A stretch of 64,000 nt of DNA from Lactobacillus kimbladii (lineage in GTDB: Bacteria; Bacillota; Bacilli; Lactobacillales; Lactobacillaceae). A program made the position numbers and the translations under genes. This document shows, piece by piece, positions 10,091 to 17,999 of the stretch. Each line of letters begins with the position of its first letter. The stretch's first letter is position 1. Under the pieces are notes generated by a model. The model saw only the letters and a program-made list of their open reading frames with translations. It had not been told where the DNA came from and did not search any database. The stretch spans positions 758,240 through 822,239 of the forward strand of contig NZ_KQ034007.1 of the NCBI RefSeq assembly GCF_000970755.1, read 5' to 3'.

Positions 10091-10942
10091 ATGAAAGTGC
10101 TAAAAGTTTTGAATAATTCGCTTGTTTTAGCTTTAGATGAATCAGGAGCAGAGTGTATCCTAATGGGCAAGGGTCTAGGCTACCATAAAGCAATTGGTTA
10201 TCCTGTAAAAAAAGAGGAAATTCAAAAGATTTTTGTCTTAACCGATAATAAAATGCTGGAAAACTTTATTCAGCTAGCCAGTACAATAGACGAAACTTAT
10301 CTAAATATGGTTAGAGAAATAATAGATTTTGCCGCCAAAAAATATCAAATCAAAGTTAAAGATTACCTTTATTTATCGTTAGCTGATCATATTTCTTTTG
10401 TGGTAAAGCGATTTAAAGAGGGAAATATTGGTGAAAATTTCAACTATCCTGATGTCTTACTTCACCATAGAAATGAATATCAGATAGGTTTATTTGCAGT
10501 TAATTTGATTAATAAAAAAATGCATGTTTTATTACCGAATAGCGAAGCAACAGGCATTGGTTTACATTTTGTGGATGCGGAAGTTGACGTTGGTGACCAA
10601 CAGAAAAACAGGAAAATAGCTGAGCTGGTGAGTAGTCTCGAGAAAATAGCTCAAAGGATTATTGGTGGCAATATCGACCAAAACACTTTCACTTATTCAC
10701 GATTTTTGACTCATCTAAATTATTTTTGTGAAAGGGTGTATGAAAATAAACTGTTTTCTGATGAAGATCAGGAAGGACTTTACCAGGACTTGGCTGCCAA
10801 AATGACTAAGGAGGCTGAAATTATTAATGCTTTCGATGAGTTTATTAGGAAAAAAATTAACTTGAGGATTACTAAACAGGAGAGAATATACTTGATTGTT
10901 CATTTACACAAAGTAGTTGAAGAAAATTGCAAAAAAGTGTAG
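10091..10942 (+). CDS. licT: LicT/BglG-type transcriptional antiterminator
   Basis: A 283-residue RNA-binding antiterminator. I start it at the ATG at 10091, which has AGGTGG just upstream and gives the family N-terminus MKVLKVLNNSLVLAL; an ATG 21 bases earlier has no site. The first 55 residues are the CAT RNA-binding domain. Two PTS regulation domains follow, each with two phosphorylatable histidines visible in ADHISFV and LLHHRNEY (PRD1) and in LTHLNYF and IVHLHKV (PRD2). When the sugar is present it binds the RAT site in the bgl leader (6576-6606) and stops the terminator forming. Being last in the operon it would boost its own expression. Confidence 0.93.
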   Translation: MKVLKVLNNSLVLALDESGAECILMGKGLGYHKAIGYPVKKEEIQKIFVLTDNKMLENFIQLASTIDETYLNMVREIIDFAAKKYQIKVKDYLYLSLADHISFVVKRFKEGNIGENFNYPDVLLHHRNEYQIGLFAVNLINKKMHVLLPNSEATGIGLHFVDAEVDVGDQQKNRKIAELVSSLEKIAQRIIGGNIDQNTFTYSRFLTHLNYFCERVYENKLFSDEDQEGLYQDLAAKMTKEAEIINAFDEFIRKKINLRITKQERIYLIVHLHKVVEENCKKV

Positions 10943-10964
10943 TTGGTCAAAAATATGGGCAATA

Positions 10965-11006
10965 ATAAAAAACTTCCGGATTGAAAAGCTTTCCGAAAGT
11001 TTTTCT
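10965..11006 (+). terminator. Terminator of the bgl operon
   Basis: AAAACTTCCGGA and TCCGAAAGTTTTT pair around an AT-rich loop with a T run, right after the antiterminator gene. Confidence 0.8.
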
Positions 11007-11056
11007 TTGGGCTAAAAAACCTTATTAGTTAAATTTAGTTTTTGAACTGAAAGTAC

Positions 11057-11085
11057 TTGACAATAAGCGTCTCTTCAAGCATAAT
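11057..11085 (+). promoter_or_regulatory. Promoter of the tRNA-Glu/tRNA-Gln unit
   Basis: TTGACA (11057-11062), a 17-base spacer and CATAAT (11080-11085), ending 15 bases before the first tRNA. Confidence 0.7.
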
Positions 11086-11100
11086 AATTACTGTTGATTT

Positions 11101-11172
11101 TGCCCGCTGGTCAAATGGTTAAGACGCCACCCTCTCAAGGTGGAGTTACGAGTTCAATTCTCGTGCGGGTGA
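11101..11172 (+). tRNA. tRNA-Glu (anticodon CTC)
   Basis: A full cloverleaf: acceptor arms TGCCCGC/GCGGGTG, a 3-base-pair D stem (GTC/GAC), anticodon stem CCACC/GGTGG with loop CTCTCAA, and T stem ACGAG/CTCGT with loop TTCAATT. The anticodon CTC reads GAG (Glu), complementing the usual UUC tRNA. The first two acceptor pairs are U-G and G-U wobbles, which is unusual. No CCA is encoded. Confidence 0.85.
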
Positions 11173-11180
11173 TTTAACAC

Positions 11181-11252
11181 TGGGATATAGCCAAATGGTA
11201 AGGCACAGGTTTCTGGTTCCTGCATGTTTCGGTTCGAGCCCGGATATCCCAA
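11181..11252 (+). tRNA. tRNA-Gln (anticodon CTG)
   Basis: Acceptor TGGGATA/TATCCCA, D stem GCC/GGC, anticodon loop holding CTG between CAGG and CCTG, and T arm TTCGG/CCGGA. The U1-A72 first pair is typical of bacterial tRNA-Gln. It lies 8 bases after the tRNA-Glu and is probably co-transcribed. The CTG anticodon reads CAG, a less used Gln codon here. Confidence 0.88.
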
Positions 11253-11296
11253 TAAAAATAGCTCAACGGCAGGGTTTGTGAGAGCTAAAAAACAAA

Positions 11297-11329
11297 TTTG
11301 CCCATCATTTGCCCATCATTTGCCCATCA
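11297..11329 (+). repeat. Three tandem copies of an 11-base repeat beside the tRNAs
   Basis: TTTGCCCATCA is repeated three times without spacing, 45 bases after the tRNA-Gln. No gene covers it. Short repeats just after tRNA genes are often left by integrase-type elements, and accessory DNA (the Abi_2 gene) follows, so it may be a scar of an integrated element; this is inference. Confidence 0.7.
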
Positions 11330-11340
11330 GAATTGTTACA

Positions 11341-11373
11341 AAACGCTAGATGAATTGCTCATCTAGCGTTTTT
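11341..11373. terminator. Strong hairpin terminator after the tRNA unit
   Basis: AAACGCTAGATGA and TCATCTAGCGTTT form a perfect 13-bp stem with A and T runs outside. It can end the tRNA transcript and perhaps transcripts from the right. Confidence 0.85.
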
Positions 11374-11747
11374 ACTTATCATATAGTGTTTGGTGTTTTA
11401 TATCCGATACTTGTTTTTTAAAGGTAGTTCACTTTTTATAGAAATAATCGACGAAAACTGGGTTTCTCTCAACATTTACTCTCTGGCATGTTAGTATTTT
11501 TGCTCAACAGAATATTGTTCAAATTCAATCATAGTGTTAGAGCATCGTTTTCTATTTGGTGGAGCCGACCATTAGCGTTTAGACAACTAATTCTAGCAGA
11601 TCATGATTTACCATGATTTTTGCTAACATATTTATTTTGCCTTTGATTTCTAGCTAAAATAGGGTGAATTAACTATTTAGCTATTGCTTATCATAATTAA
11701 ATTTTAGATGTGGTTCCAAGGGAATTCTTAAACGCTTATTGTATTGT
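11374..11747. other. Intergenic stretch with no recognised gene
   Basis: AT-rich DNA between the tRNA terminator and the Abi_2 gene. I see no ORF with a ribosome binding site and no clear structured RNA. It may hold decayed remains of the accessory element that brought the Abi_2 gene. Confidence 0.5.
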
Positions 11748-12737
11748 TCACTTTACTTTCAGGATTGCACGATAGTTTTTTGGAAAATGCATATCGTGTA
11801 AGATTGCAGCAAAACTTACAGATTGAAAACATGGCTCATATTTGTCAAATAATTTATAAAGTTGTTTGACAAAATCGTAATATTCCTTTTTACTCAAAAC
11901 TAATTTTAGGGCAACGATTAATTCGAAGACACCGCTTTGACTGTTAACTATAAAATTATTGAGTTTTAAATCCTGCTTAATCAATCTGAATTTTTTAGTT
12001 TTTAAAATTATTTTGTTATAGGTAATTTCATCATGGGCTACAGAATTTCTAAAATAATTTACTAAGATATTTAAAGTTTCAATAGATTGGGGTTGAATTT
12101 TAATTTTAGTTTTATAGTTGCGTTTATATTTTAATGAAAAGTCGCTAGCTATAACTCTTTTGATTTTATCTGTACAAACACTGTAAAAATAATTTAATTC
12201 TCCAAAAGTTAAATAATTTACAAGAACCCAAAGAGGTACATGCTTATGCTCATTGACATAATGACTGATAGCATTCTTCTTGTTGGCATTTCTTTTAATT
12301 TCATTAGACAAATTGCTTATCGTTTTTACTATAGAAACTATTTTTTCTTTATCATTTGAATAATTGTCTATTGCTAGATAGGAATGGGGTTCTTTGTATT
12401 CTTCAGAAAACCTATAAGATATTTCGGAGCCTAAATTGCTTTCATATTCCATTAATGGTGTATAAAGAATTCTGCGCAAGTTCTTATCAAAATCATATAA
12501 GCTCTTTATTTCTTTAAAACTAGCATTCTTTAAATATTTTTCTGGTGATACAGGAGTGCCGCTAGAATCCCTCTGTAAGAATAATTGCTTGTATCCATTA
12601 ACTATTGAATAGTAACCATGTTCTTCTAAAGCACGTTTATCAATAGACTTTACCGTAAGACCTCTTTCGCGCAGAATTTTCATTTGTTGATTATGACTTT
12701 TAAACGGTTTTTTATTAATAAAATCATTTACTGACAT
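11748..12737 (-). CDS. Abi_2 (AbiD/AbiF-like) HEPN-domain protein, putative abortive infection/toxin
   Basis: A 329-residue protein. The N-terminus (about residues 10-75: SHNQQMKILRERGLTV, ALEEHGYYSIVNGYK) and the YDFDKNLRRILYTPLMEYE stretch match the Abi_2 family of abortive-infection proteins. Near residue 225 it carries FRNSVAHDE, whose RNSVAH is the RX4H motif of HEPN ribonucleases, so it is probably an RNA-cleaving toxin. In this family phage infection is met by RNA cleavage and growth arrest. The start at 12737 has a TAAGGA site. A compact structured RNA with its own promoter and terminator lies directly upstream on the same strand (12769-12853), matching the known link between abiF genes and an RNA element. 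The tRNA-proximal position suggests horizontal gain. Confidence 0.9.
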   Translation of the reverse strand: MSVNDFINKKPFKSHNQQMKILRERGLTVKSIDKRALEEHGYYSIVNGYKQLFLQRDSSGTPVSPEKYLKNASFKEIKSLYDFDKNLRRILYTPLMEYESNLGSEISYRFSEEYKEPHSYLAIDNYSNDKEKIVSIVKTISNLSNEIKRNANKKNAISHYVNEHKHVPLWVLVNYLTFGELNYFYSVCTDKIKRVIASDFSLKYKRNYKTKIKIQPQSIETLNILVNYFRNSVAHDEITYNKIILKTKKFRLIKQDLKLNNFIVNSQSGVFELIVALKLVLSKKEYYDFVKQLYKLFDKYEPCFQSVSFAAILHDMHFPKNYRAILKVK

Positions 12738-12768
12738 TTGTATTCCTTAAAAATTATTTTGGTAAAAC

Positions 12769-12853
12769 AAAAAGCCCCATATCTGTAATAATACAGAACA
12801 TGAGGCATTGTTAGTTCGACACCTACTCCTCGGGCCCTTCGAACTTGATCCAT
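12769..12853 (-). ncRNA. Small structured RNA upstream of the Abi_2 gene (abiF RNA-like)
   Basis: On the minus strand a promoter (12860-12887) is followed by about 85 bases that fold into two hairpins. The first has stem GTTCGA/TCGAAC (12814-12844) enclosing a 19-base purine-rich loop that includes GGGCCCGAGGAG. The second (12774-12806) has GCCTCAT/ATGGGGC plus an upper CTGTA/TACAG stem and ends in a T run, so it also serves as terminator. No ORF fits. Position, size and the Abi_2 gene 32 bases beyond agree with the 'abiF' RNA motif described near such genes; I identify it by context and structure, not by alignment. It could be an RNA antitoxin or guide-like partner of the HEPN protein. Confidence 0.7.
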
Positions 12854-12859
12854 ATTCGT

Positions 12860-12887
12860 ATTATAGCAAATTTATTTTTGTAGTAAA
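12860..12887 (-). promoter_or_regulatory. Extended -10 promoter of the Abi_2-linked RNA
   Basis: On the minus strand TGCTATAAT gives an extended -10 box (TATAAT at 12865-12860), with a partial -35 box TTTACT 16 bases upstream. Transcription would start near 12853. Confidence 0.6.
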
Positions 12888-13178
12888 TATACAATATTTG
12901 GTAGTTTTTCTACAAAAATCATTAAAAATAGAGAAGATTACACAACATCTTGTGTTTTTTACATATTAGCTATAAATGAAAAAAGTGATATATCTTGAAA
13001 CATTTTTATTCAAATTTAATATTTGTATAAATTTGCTGTAGTTCAAGTATGGCTATTATGATGGACATTTGCGACTTCATTTACCCTTATTTTTTACTAC
13101 AGTCCATACAAACTATATGTACTGAGACTCAAAAGCTAGACAACTTTTGTAGTTTTATTTCTTTTAACAGAAACTGCT
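12888..13178. other. Intergenic stretch with no recognised gene
   Basis: About 290 AT-rich bases between the Abi_2-linked RNA promoter and the end of the DUF3862-like lipoprotein gene. I see no supported ORF and no clear hairpin terminator. Confidence 0.5.
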
Positions 13179-13808
13179 TTATTTTAAATTAGTTTCAGTT
13201 TTAGACACTAGTTTATCATCGGCAAATGTGAAACTGGCATTTGCTCCTGCACTTTTTGCTTTAATTCCAGTGAAGTAAACCGCAGTTACATTTTTCTTTC
13301 CTAAAACAACATTTTCGTTCAACCCGTCGGGTTCACCATAAGTGTTGACAAGTGCCTTGTAAGAACTGCCTGTTTTTATTGAATTAAATGCTTTAAGCGT
13401 TAGCTTAGTGCTGTGGCGGGTCCATTTAAAGCCCGATACAGTTTTGGTGATAGCCTTTTTGTGACTAAATTGAACCATTATTGTAGTCCCATATTTAGTC
13501 CACGAATATGATTTTACCTTAAAGCCTTTAACCTCAGTGGCTGAAATCGAATTTGGCTGACCTAAAATGTTTTTCACATCTTTAAGAGTGCTCCCGCCAT
13601 TACCTTGTTGCATGACGTCACCGACTTGAATCTTGTCAAAAGATTTTCTAAAAGAAGTTTTTTGAGTGTTTGTTTTCTTTACTTTTTGGTTGCTTTTCGG
13701 CTTATTGTTATCAGACTTATTACTACTGCTACTATTGGAGCAACCAACTAAAGATAAGGCTGCTAAACAAATAGCAACTACTGACAAAACATTCTTACGT
13801 CTTTTCAT
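13179..13808 (-). CDS. Lipoprotein with tandem BLIP/SmpA-like (DUF3862-type) domains
   Basis: A 209-residue protein with a lipoprotein signal: basic MKRRKN, hydrophobic stretch, and lipobox LVGC with Cys at residue 23. A Ser/Asn/Lys-rich linker follows, then two similar halves of about 70 residues: FDKIQVGD...LKDVKNILGQPNS and FNSIKTGSSYKALVNTYGEPDG. Each has the helix-helix-GxP pattern of SmpA/OmlA or beta-lactamase-inhibitor-like folds seen in DUF3862 proteins. It would be anchored on the outer face of the membrane. Its exact role is unknown. GGAGGAA precedes the ATG at 13808. A second, unrelated lipoprotein gene lies upstream with the same kind of start region. Confidence 0.82.
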   Translation of the reverse strand: MKRRKNVLSVVAICLAALSLVGCSNSSSSNKSDNNKPKSNQKVKKTNTQKTSFRKSFDKIQVGDVMQQGNGGSTLKDVKNILGQPNSISATEVKGFKVKSYSWTKYGTTIMVQFSHKKAITKTVSGFKWTRHSTKLTLKAFNSIKTGSSYKALVNTYGEPDGLNENVVLGKKNVTAVYFTGIKAKSAGANASFTFADDKLVSKTETNLK

Positions 13809-13907
13809 TACTTCCTCCTATATTTAAAACTAGATATTTTGAGTCGTTTAAAATTTTTCGATACTTTCCGGAATATATTTGCTATTTTATACCAATTATT
13901 GTAATCA

Positions 13908-14327
13908 TTAATTTACTTTAGATAGATCAGTATAGGTAATAACAAAAGAGCCAAGTACCGATTTTACTTTTTTGATTTTTAGAAAAACAGTATCTCCTTT
14001 TTTGGCGTTTGGGTTTTCTGGACTAACAAAATTAAGATGTTTACCGGTTTCCATGTTGTAACCGAAGGAACTTTGAGGTTCGAATTTTTTGATTTTAAAT
14101 TGTACCGTCTTACCTTTTAAATTTTTACCTTTACTAAGGGCAGCTTCCGCATCTTTAATATTTGGATAGTCTGCAACTTTTGGCTTAGGTTTCTTTTGCT
14201 GGTGAGTGGTTTTAACAGATTTATTAGTACTTCCCTTACTAGTAGTCTTATTGTTAGAACAACCTGCAATTGTCAGTGCCGCTAAAATTGTGGCGCCAAT
14301 CGAAAAGGCCTTCTTAAATTTAACCAT
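13908..14327 (-). CDS. Small lipoprotein of unknown function
   Basis: A 139-residue protein beginning MVKFKKAFSIGATILAALTI with lipobox IAGC (Cys near residue 23). I chose the ATG at 14327 because AAGGAGGAAGTA lies directly upstream; a longer frame to 14432 has no such site. After a Lys/Thr/Gln linker, the C-terminal half (DYPNIKDAEAALSKGKNLKGKTVQF to KKGDTVFLKIKKVKSVLGSF) reads like a small OB-fold-type beta domain. It is followed about 100 bases later on the same strand by the DUF3862-like lipoprotein, and both share the signal-peptide style, so they may be functionally linked. I do not recognise a named family. Confidence 0.75.
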   Translation of the reverse strand: MVKFKKAFSIGATILAALTIAGCSNNKTTSKGSTNKSVKTTHQQKKPKPKVADYPNIKDAEAALSKGKNLKGKTVQFKIKKFEPQSSFGYNMETGKHLNFVSPENPNAKKGDTVFLKIKKVKSVLGSFVITYTDLSKVN

Positions 14328-14673
14328 TACTTCCTCCTTAAGCGATATTACCGTAGGTTTGGTGTCTCTGGCGTGGTGGACAGAAATACCTGATAGCAGA
14401 AAATTAATGACAGTTTCTAAATTTATAATCAATTCCTAATCAAGTATACCTAATTTTATCGTACATTTTTAATATCGTAAATGATGTTCACCAATCTTAT
14501 TTACAGCAAATTAAAGATGTTTTAATGCTTAAAATATAATTTTCATGGTGTTTTAGCCAAATGTAAAAAATATGCTGGAAAAATTTAACTCTGCAAGTGG
14601 GAGCTATCGGGATCTATATCGTTGTATCCCAATACTCACCTAGGTATAAATACATTAGTTTTAAGTTCAAAAG
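14328..14673. other. Intergenic stretch upstream of the lipoproteins
   Basis: No supported gene. It holds one inverted repeat, GGGAT/ATCCC at 14609-14630 around a 12-base loop, without a T run. Promoters for the leftward lipoprotein gene should lie here, but I cannot single one out. Confidence 0.4.
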
Positions 14674-14760
14674 CAAACTAAAAGGACTAACTCCGATTGA
14701 ATATCGGAGGTTAGTCCTTAGTTGAGCTAATAAAGTGTCCTAATTTTAGGGTTCACATCA
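14674..14760 (+). mobile_element. Remnant of the right end of an IS3-family element
   Basis: These 87 bases match the last part of the IS at 30319-31667, including the end of its transposase frame (CTAAAAGGACTAACTCCG, then GTTAGTCCTTAGTT), the GTGTCCTAATTTTAG segment and a terminal CATCA. Only a handful of bases differ, and a few are missing after the stop. The rest of the element is absent. It lies 37 bases beyond the murT stop codon, where gatD would be expected. Confidence 0.85.
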
Positions 14761-14797
14761 ATGAAGCATTTTACAGGTTTTATTGAGATTATTACTT

Positions 14798-16150
14798 TTA
14801 CATCCCAGCCTTAATCATCTTTTTCTCAGCCATAGTCTTACGTAAAGAGAGCATAGCAGTATAGGTAGACAAAATGTAAACCTTTTTCGTTGGTAAATTA
14901 GTAAGATTGGCAATTACTTCCTCATTGTCAGTGCAAGTAACCATTTTACCCGGATCAAAACCGGCAACTTCCAGACGAAAGCCCATGTCGTGCCAGCGCT
15001 CGCCGCCAACCAAAATTTTTTTAATTTGATCGTGATTTAAGTCTTCGAATTGACCGTCCCATATCCAAGAAGTGTCGATGCCGTCAGCGTGGTTAGCGTT
15101 AAGCAATGTGACTAAGGAATAATCATCTTTTTCCGTGTTAAGCATGTGCAGCACCTCATCTAGACCAACCGGATTTTTAACTAAGATCAGGTCAATCTCT
15201 TTTCCTTCATATTTAATTAATTCTTGTCTGCCAAAAATCCGCTTGTTTTTAGCAAGAGCCTGAGCAATTTCATCTTCACTGAGATCAAAATAACGCGCCA
15301 CAGAATAAGCTGCTAGAGCATTGTAAATATTATAAGTGCCGCCAATGTTGATGGTGTAGTCTTTTTTGCCCATTTGAAACTCAAGTTTATTAGGCGTCTG
15401 CTCAATAATTTTGTTCACAGAATAGGTTAATTCGGGTCTGTGATAATTGCAGTTAGGACAGAAGAAATCTCCCAAATTGGCATAAATACGTTCATGATAG
15501 TGCAAGATATGATCGCACTTAGGGCATAAAATCCCATCAGTATTGACGGGAGCTTTAGTATCATTTTGTGGTTCATCACTAGGTAATTTAAAACCGTAAA
15601 AAATTTTATGATTAGGTAAGTCGACTGAAGAAAAGATACTGGCATCACCATTGGCAATAATAGTAGCCTCGGGTGCCAGTTTAATTCCTTCAACAATTTT
15701 ATCGTAAGTGGTGTAGATTTCACCGTAGCGATCCATTTGGTCGCGAAAAATATTGGTTAAAACAAAAACGCTGGGATGAAGAAGTTCCGTCACCATTTTG
15801 ACATTTGCTTCGTCAACTTCTAACACTGCAATTGGTCTTGAAGATTTTTTCTTTTTGTGTGCTAAAAAGGCCGTCACAATTCCTTGTTGCATGTTGGAAC
15901 CCGATGGATTGGTTAAAACATCGCCGTATTTTTCTCTTAGTGCAGCCACGATTAAAGCTGTAGTCATGGTTTTGCCGTTTGTACCGGTAACAATAACAGT
16001 TTCATATCCTTCAGCCAGTGTTTTTAAAATTTCAGGATCCAGGTCCATTGCTAATTTGCCGGGAAAACTGGTACCGCCTTTTAAAACATTATGTAAAAAC
16101 CAGTAACTTGATTTACCCGCGCTTTTTGCTATTACAGACTTAAAACTCAT
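14798..16150 (-). CDS. murT: MurT, lipid II isoglutaminyl synthase Mur-ligase subunit
   Basis: A 450-residue Mur-ligase family protein. I start it at the ATG at 16150, preceded by GAGGGAAG; an upstream in-frame ATG has no site. The P-loop is VTGTNGKTMTT near residue 60. A four-cysteine zinc ribbon, CPKCDHI and CPNCNYH, lies near residues 205-230, which separates MurT from MurC-F. With GatD, MurT amidates the D-Glu of lipid II to D-isoglutamine, a step needed for efficient peptidoglycan cross-linking. Elsewhere murT and gatD are usually adjacent; here the 3' side holds only an IS end, so gatD must be elsewhere or lost. The gene is divergent from tdk. Confidence 0.93.
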   Translation of the reverse strand: MSFKSVIAKSAGKSSYWFLHNVLKGGTSFPGKLAMDLDPEILKTLAEGYETVIVTGTNGKTMTTALIVAALREKYGDVLTNPSGSNMQQGIVTAFLAHKKKKSSRPIAVLEVDEANVKMVTELLHPSVFVLTNIFRDQMDRYGEIYTTYDKIVEGIKLAPEATIIANGDASIFSSVDLPNHKIFYGFKLPSDEPQNDTKAPVNTDGILCPKCDHILHYHERIYANLGDFFCPNCNYHRPELTYSVNKIIEQTPNKLEFQMGKKDYTINIGGTYNIYNALAAYSVARYFDLSEDEIAQALAKNKRIFGRQELIKYEGKEIDLILVKNPVGLDEVLHMLNTEKDDYSLVTLLNANHADGIDTSWIWDGQFEDLNHDQIKKILVGGERWHDMGFRLEVAGFDPGKMVTCTDNEEVIANLTNLPTKKVYILSTYTAMLSLRKTMAEKKMIKAGM

Positions 16151-16293
16151 TTTCTTCCCTCGCTTTAAAATCATTATCAACTATAGCATAGCCACAAACT
16201 GAAAACGAGTTTTTAACCATTTAACTACACATATTTTATTTTTACATTATACTAGATTAGTTAGGTGAATTTAAATGAATCAAAGGAGCAAAA

Positions 16294-16893
16294 ATGGCAC
16301 AATTATTTTTTGAGTATGGCACGATGAGCAGTGGCAAAACTTTAGAGATACTAAAGGATGCTCATAATTATGAAGCTCAAGGTCGTAAAATCGCTTTGTT
16401 AACAAGCGGTATTGATAACCGCAGTGGAGTTGGAACTGTGGCCTCAAGAATTGGACTTCACAGAAATGCAGTTCCGATTGACCATGATTTTGATATTTTT
16501 GCTTATATAAAAAAGTTGAATGAGCAGGAAAAAGCACGTGGAGATGGCGCGATTGCTTGCGTGTTTGTTGATGAAGCTCAGTTTTTGGAGCGTCATCATG
16601 TGGTGGAATGCGCCAAAATAGTCGATGACTTATGCATTCCCGTAATGACTTTCGGCTTAAAAAACGACTTTCAGAATAATTTATTTGAAGGAACCAAGAA
16701 TTTATTGATTTTTGCTGATAAAATAAAAGAGATCAAAACGATTTGCCACTACTGCGGTAGAAAGGCTACAATGAATCAACGGATACACAATGGTAAACCG
16801 GTTTATGAAGGTGAACAGGTTCAAATTGGTGGGGATGAAAGTTATTACCCAGTTTGTCGGTTTCATTATTTTCACCCGGATCAAACAAGATAG
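16294..16893 (+). CDS. tdk: Thymidine kinase
   Basis: A 199-residue type II thymidine kinase for the thymidine salvage pathway (thymidine + ATP to dTMP). The P-loop reads [10 protein letters not shown] (the family usually has GPMFSGKT), the lasso/Walker B segment is VFVDEAQFL, and a zinc-binding CHYCGRKA lies near residue 150 with a second Cys in PVCRFHY. AAAGGAG precedes the ATG. It is first in an operon with prfA (17-base gap), prmC and tsaC, a conserved order in lactobacilli. Confidence 0.96.
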   Translation: MAQLFFEYGTMSSGKTLEILKDAHNYEAQGRKIALLTSGIDNRSGVGTVASRIGLHRNAVPIDHDFDIFAYIKKLNEQEKARGDGAIACVFVDEAQFLERHHVVECAKIVDDLCIPVMTFGLKNDFQNNLFEGTKNLLIFADKIKEIKTICHYCGRKATMNQRIHNGKPVYEGEQVQIGGDESYYPVCRFHYFHPDQTR

Positions 16894-16910
16894 GAAGGGA
16901 TTAGAACAAC

Positions 16911-17999
16911 ATGGATAAGATTATGGCACAGCTTGAAAGTCTTGTTGCTCATTATGACGAATTACAAGAGATGATGGCTGACCCAGAAGTTATCAATGAT
17001 ACTAAAAGGTATATGGAGGTTTCTAAAGAAGAAGCAGATTTGCGGGATGTAGTTGAAAAATACCGCAAATATAAGGCGGATAAAAAAGAAATCTCTGATA
17101 ATAAGGATATTATTGCTAATGAAAATGATTCTGATTTGGTGGAAATGGCCAAAGAAGAAAATAATGATTTAGAGCAGGATATTGCTAAACTTGAAGATGA
17201 AATCAAGATTTTAATGCTGCCCAAAGACCCTAATGACGATAAGGATATTATCATGGAAATTAGGGGTGCAGCTGGTGGGGATGAAGCCTCCTTATTTGCT
17301 GGCGATTTGCTCAGAATGTATGAAAAATATGCAGAAAGACAAAACTGGCAGGTTTCTATCGTTGACAGTGAACCAACCGAAGTTGGCGGTTATAAGCGGG
17401 TTGCCATTATGATTACTGGCAACAAGGTTTATTCAAAACTTAAATATGAAAATGGGGCACACCGCGTGCAACGTGTTCCTGTAACTGAATCTCAAGGCCG
17501 TGTTCATACTTCAACGGCCACTGTTGCTGTCATGCCCGAATACGAACAGGTTGACCTTGATTTAGATCCTAAAGATATTCGGGTTGATGTCTACCGCTCA
17601 AGTGGTGCCGGTGGTCAGCACATTAACAAAACTTCGAGTGCTGTGCGTATGACGCACTTGCCGACAGGAATCGTTGTTGCAATGCAAGACCAACGTAGTC
17701 AACAACAAAACCGGGAAAAAGCGATGCAGATTTTAAAATCTCGTGTCTATGATTATTATGAAAGTCAAAACCGGGACAAGTATGATGCCAAACGCAAAAA
17801 TGCGGTCGGCACTGGCGACAGGTCAGAGCGTATTAGAACATATAATTACCCGCAAAACCGTGTGACTGATCATCGTATCGGCTTGACGCTTAATAAACTT
17901 GACAGGGTAATGAACGGTGAACTTGACGAAATAATTGATGCTTTGATTTTGTATAACCAAACTAAGCAACTAGAGGAGCTGGCTGAACAAAATGTCTAA
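16911..17999 (+). CDS. prfA: Peptide chain release factor 1
   Basis: A 362-residue RF1 that ends translation at UAA and UAG. The GGQ peptidyl-tRNA hydrolysis motif is in [16 protein letters not shown] near residue 235, and the stop-codon-reading PxT motif is PVT in [11 protein letters not shown]. The N-terminal coiled region is acidic. Its stop overlaps the prmC start by 8 bases; PrmC methylates the GGQ glutamine, so the pairing is functional. Confidence 0.97.
   Translation: MDKIMAQLESLVAHYDELQEMMADPEVINDTKRYMEVSKEEADLRDVVEKYRKYKADKKEISDNKDIIANENDSDLVEMAKEENNDLEQDIAKLEDEIKILMLPKDPNDDKDIIMEIRGAAGGDEASLFAGDLLRMYEKYAERQNWQVSIVDSEPTEVGGYKRVAIMITGNKVYSKLKYENGAHRVQRVPVTESQGRVHTSTATVAVMPEYEQVDLDLDPKDIRVDVYRSSGAGGQHINKTSSAVRMTHLPTGIVVAMQDQRSQQQNREKAMQILKSRVYDYYESQNRDKYDAKRKNAVGTGDRSERIRTYNYPQNRVTDHRIGLTLNKLDRVMNGELDEIIDALILYNQTKQLEELAEQNV

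Noticed and set aside
11297-11329. Possible CRISPR array
   Set aside because: The repeats are only 11 bases, directly adjacent with no spacers, and no cas genes are nearby.
14328-14432. N-terminal extension of the small lipoprotein
   Set aside because: The extension has no ribosome binding site and would hide the lipoprotein signal; the ATG at 14327 has AAGGAGG.
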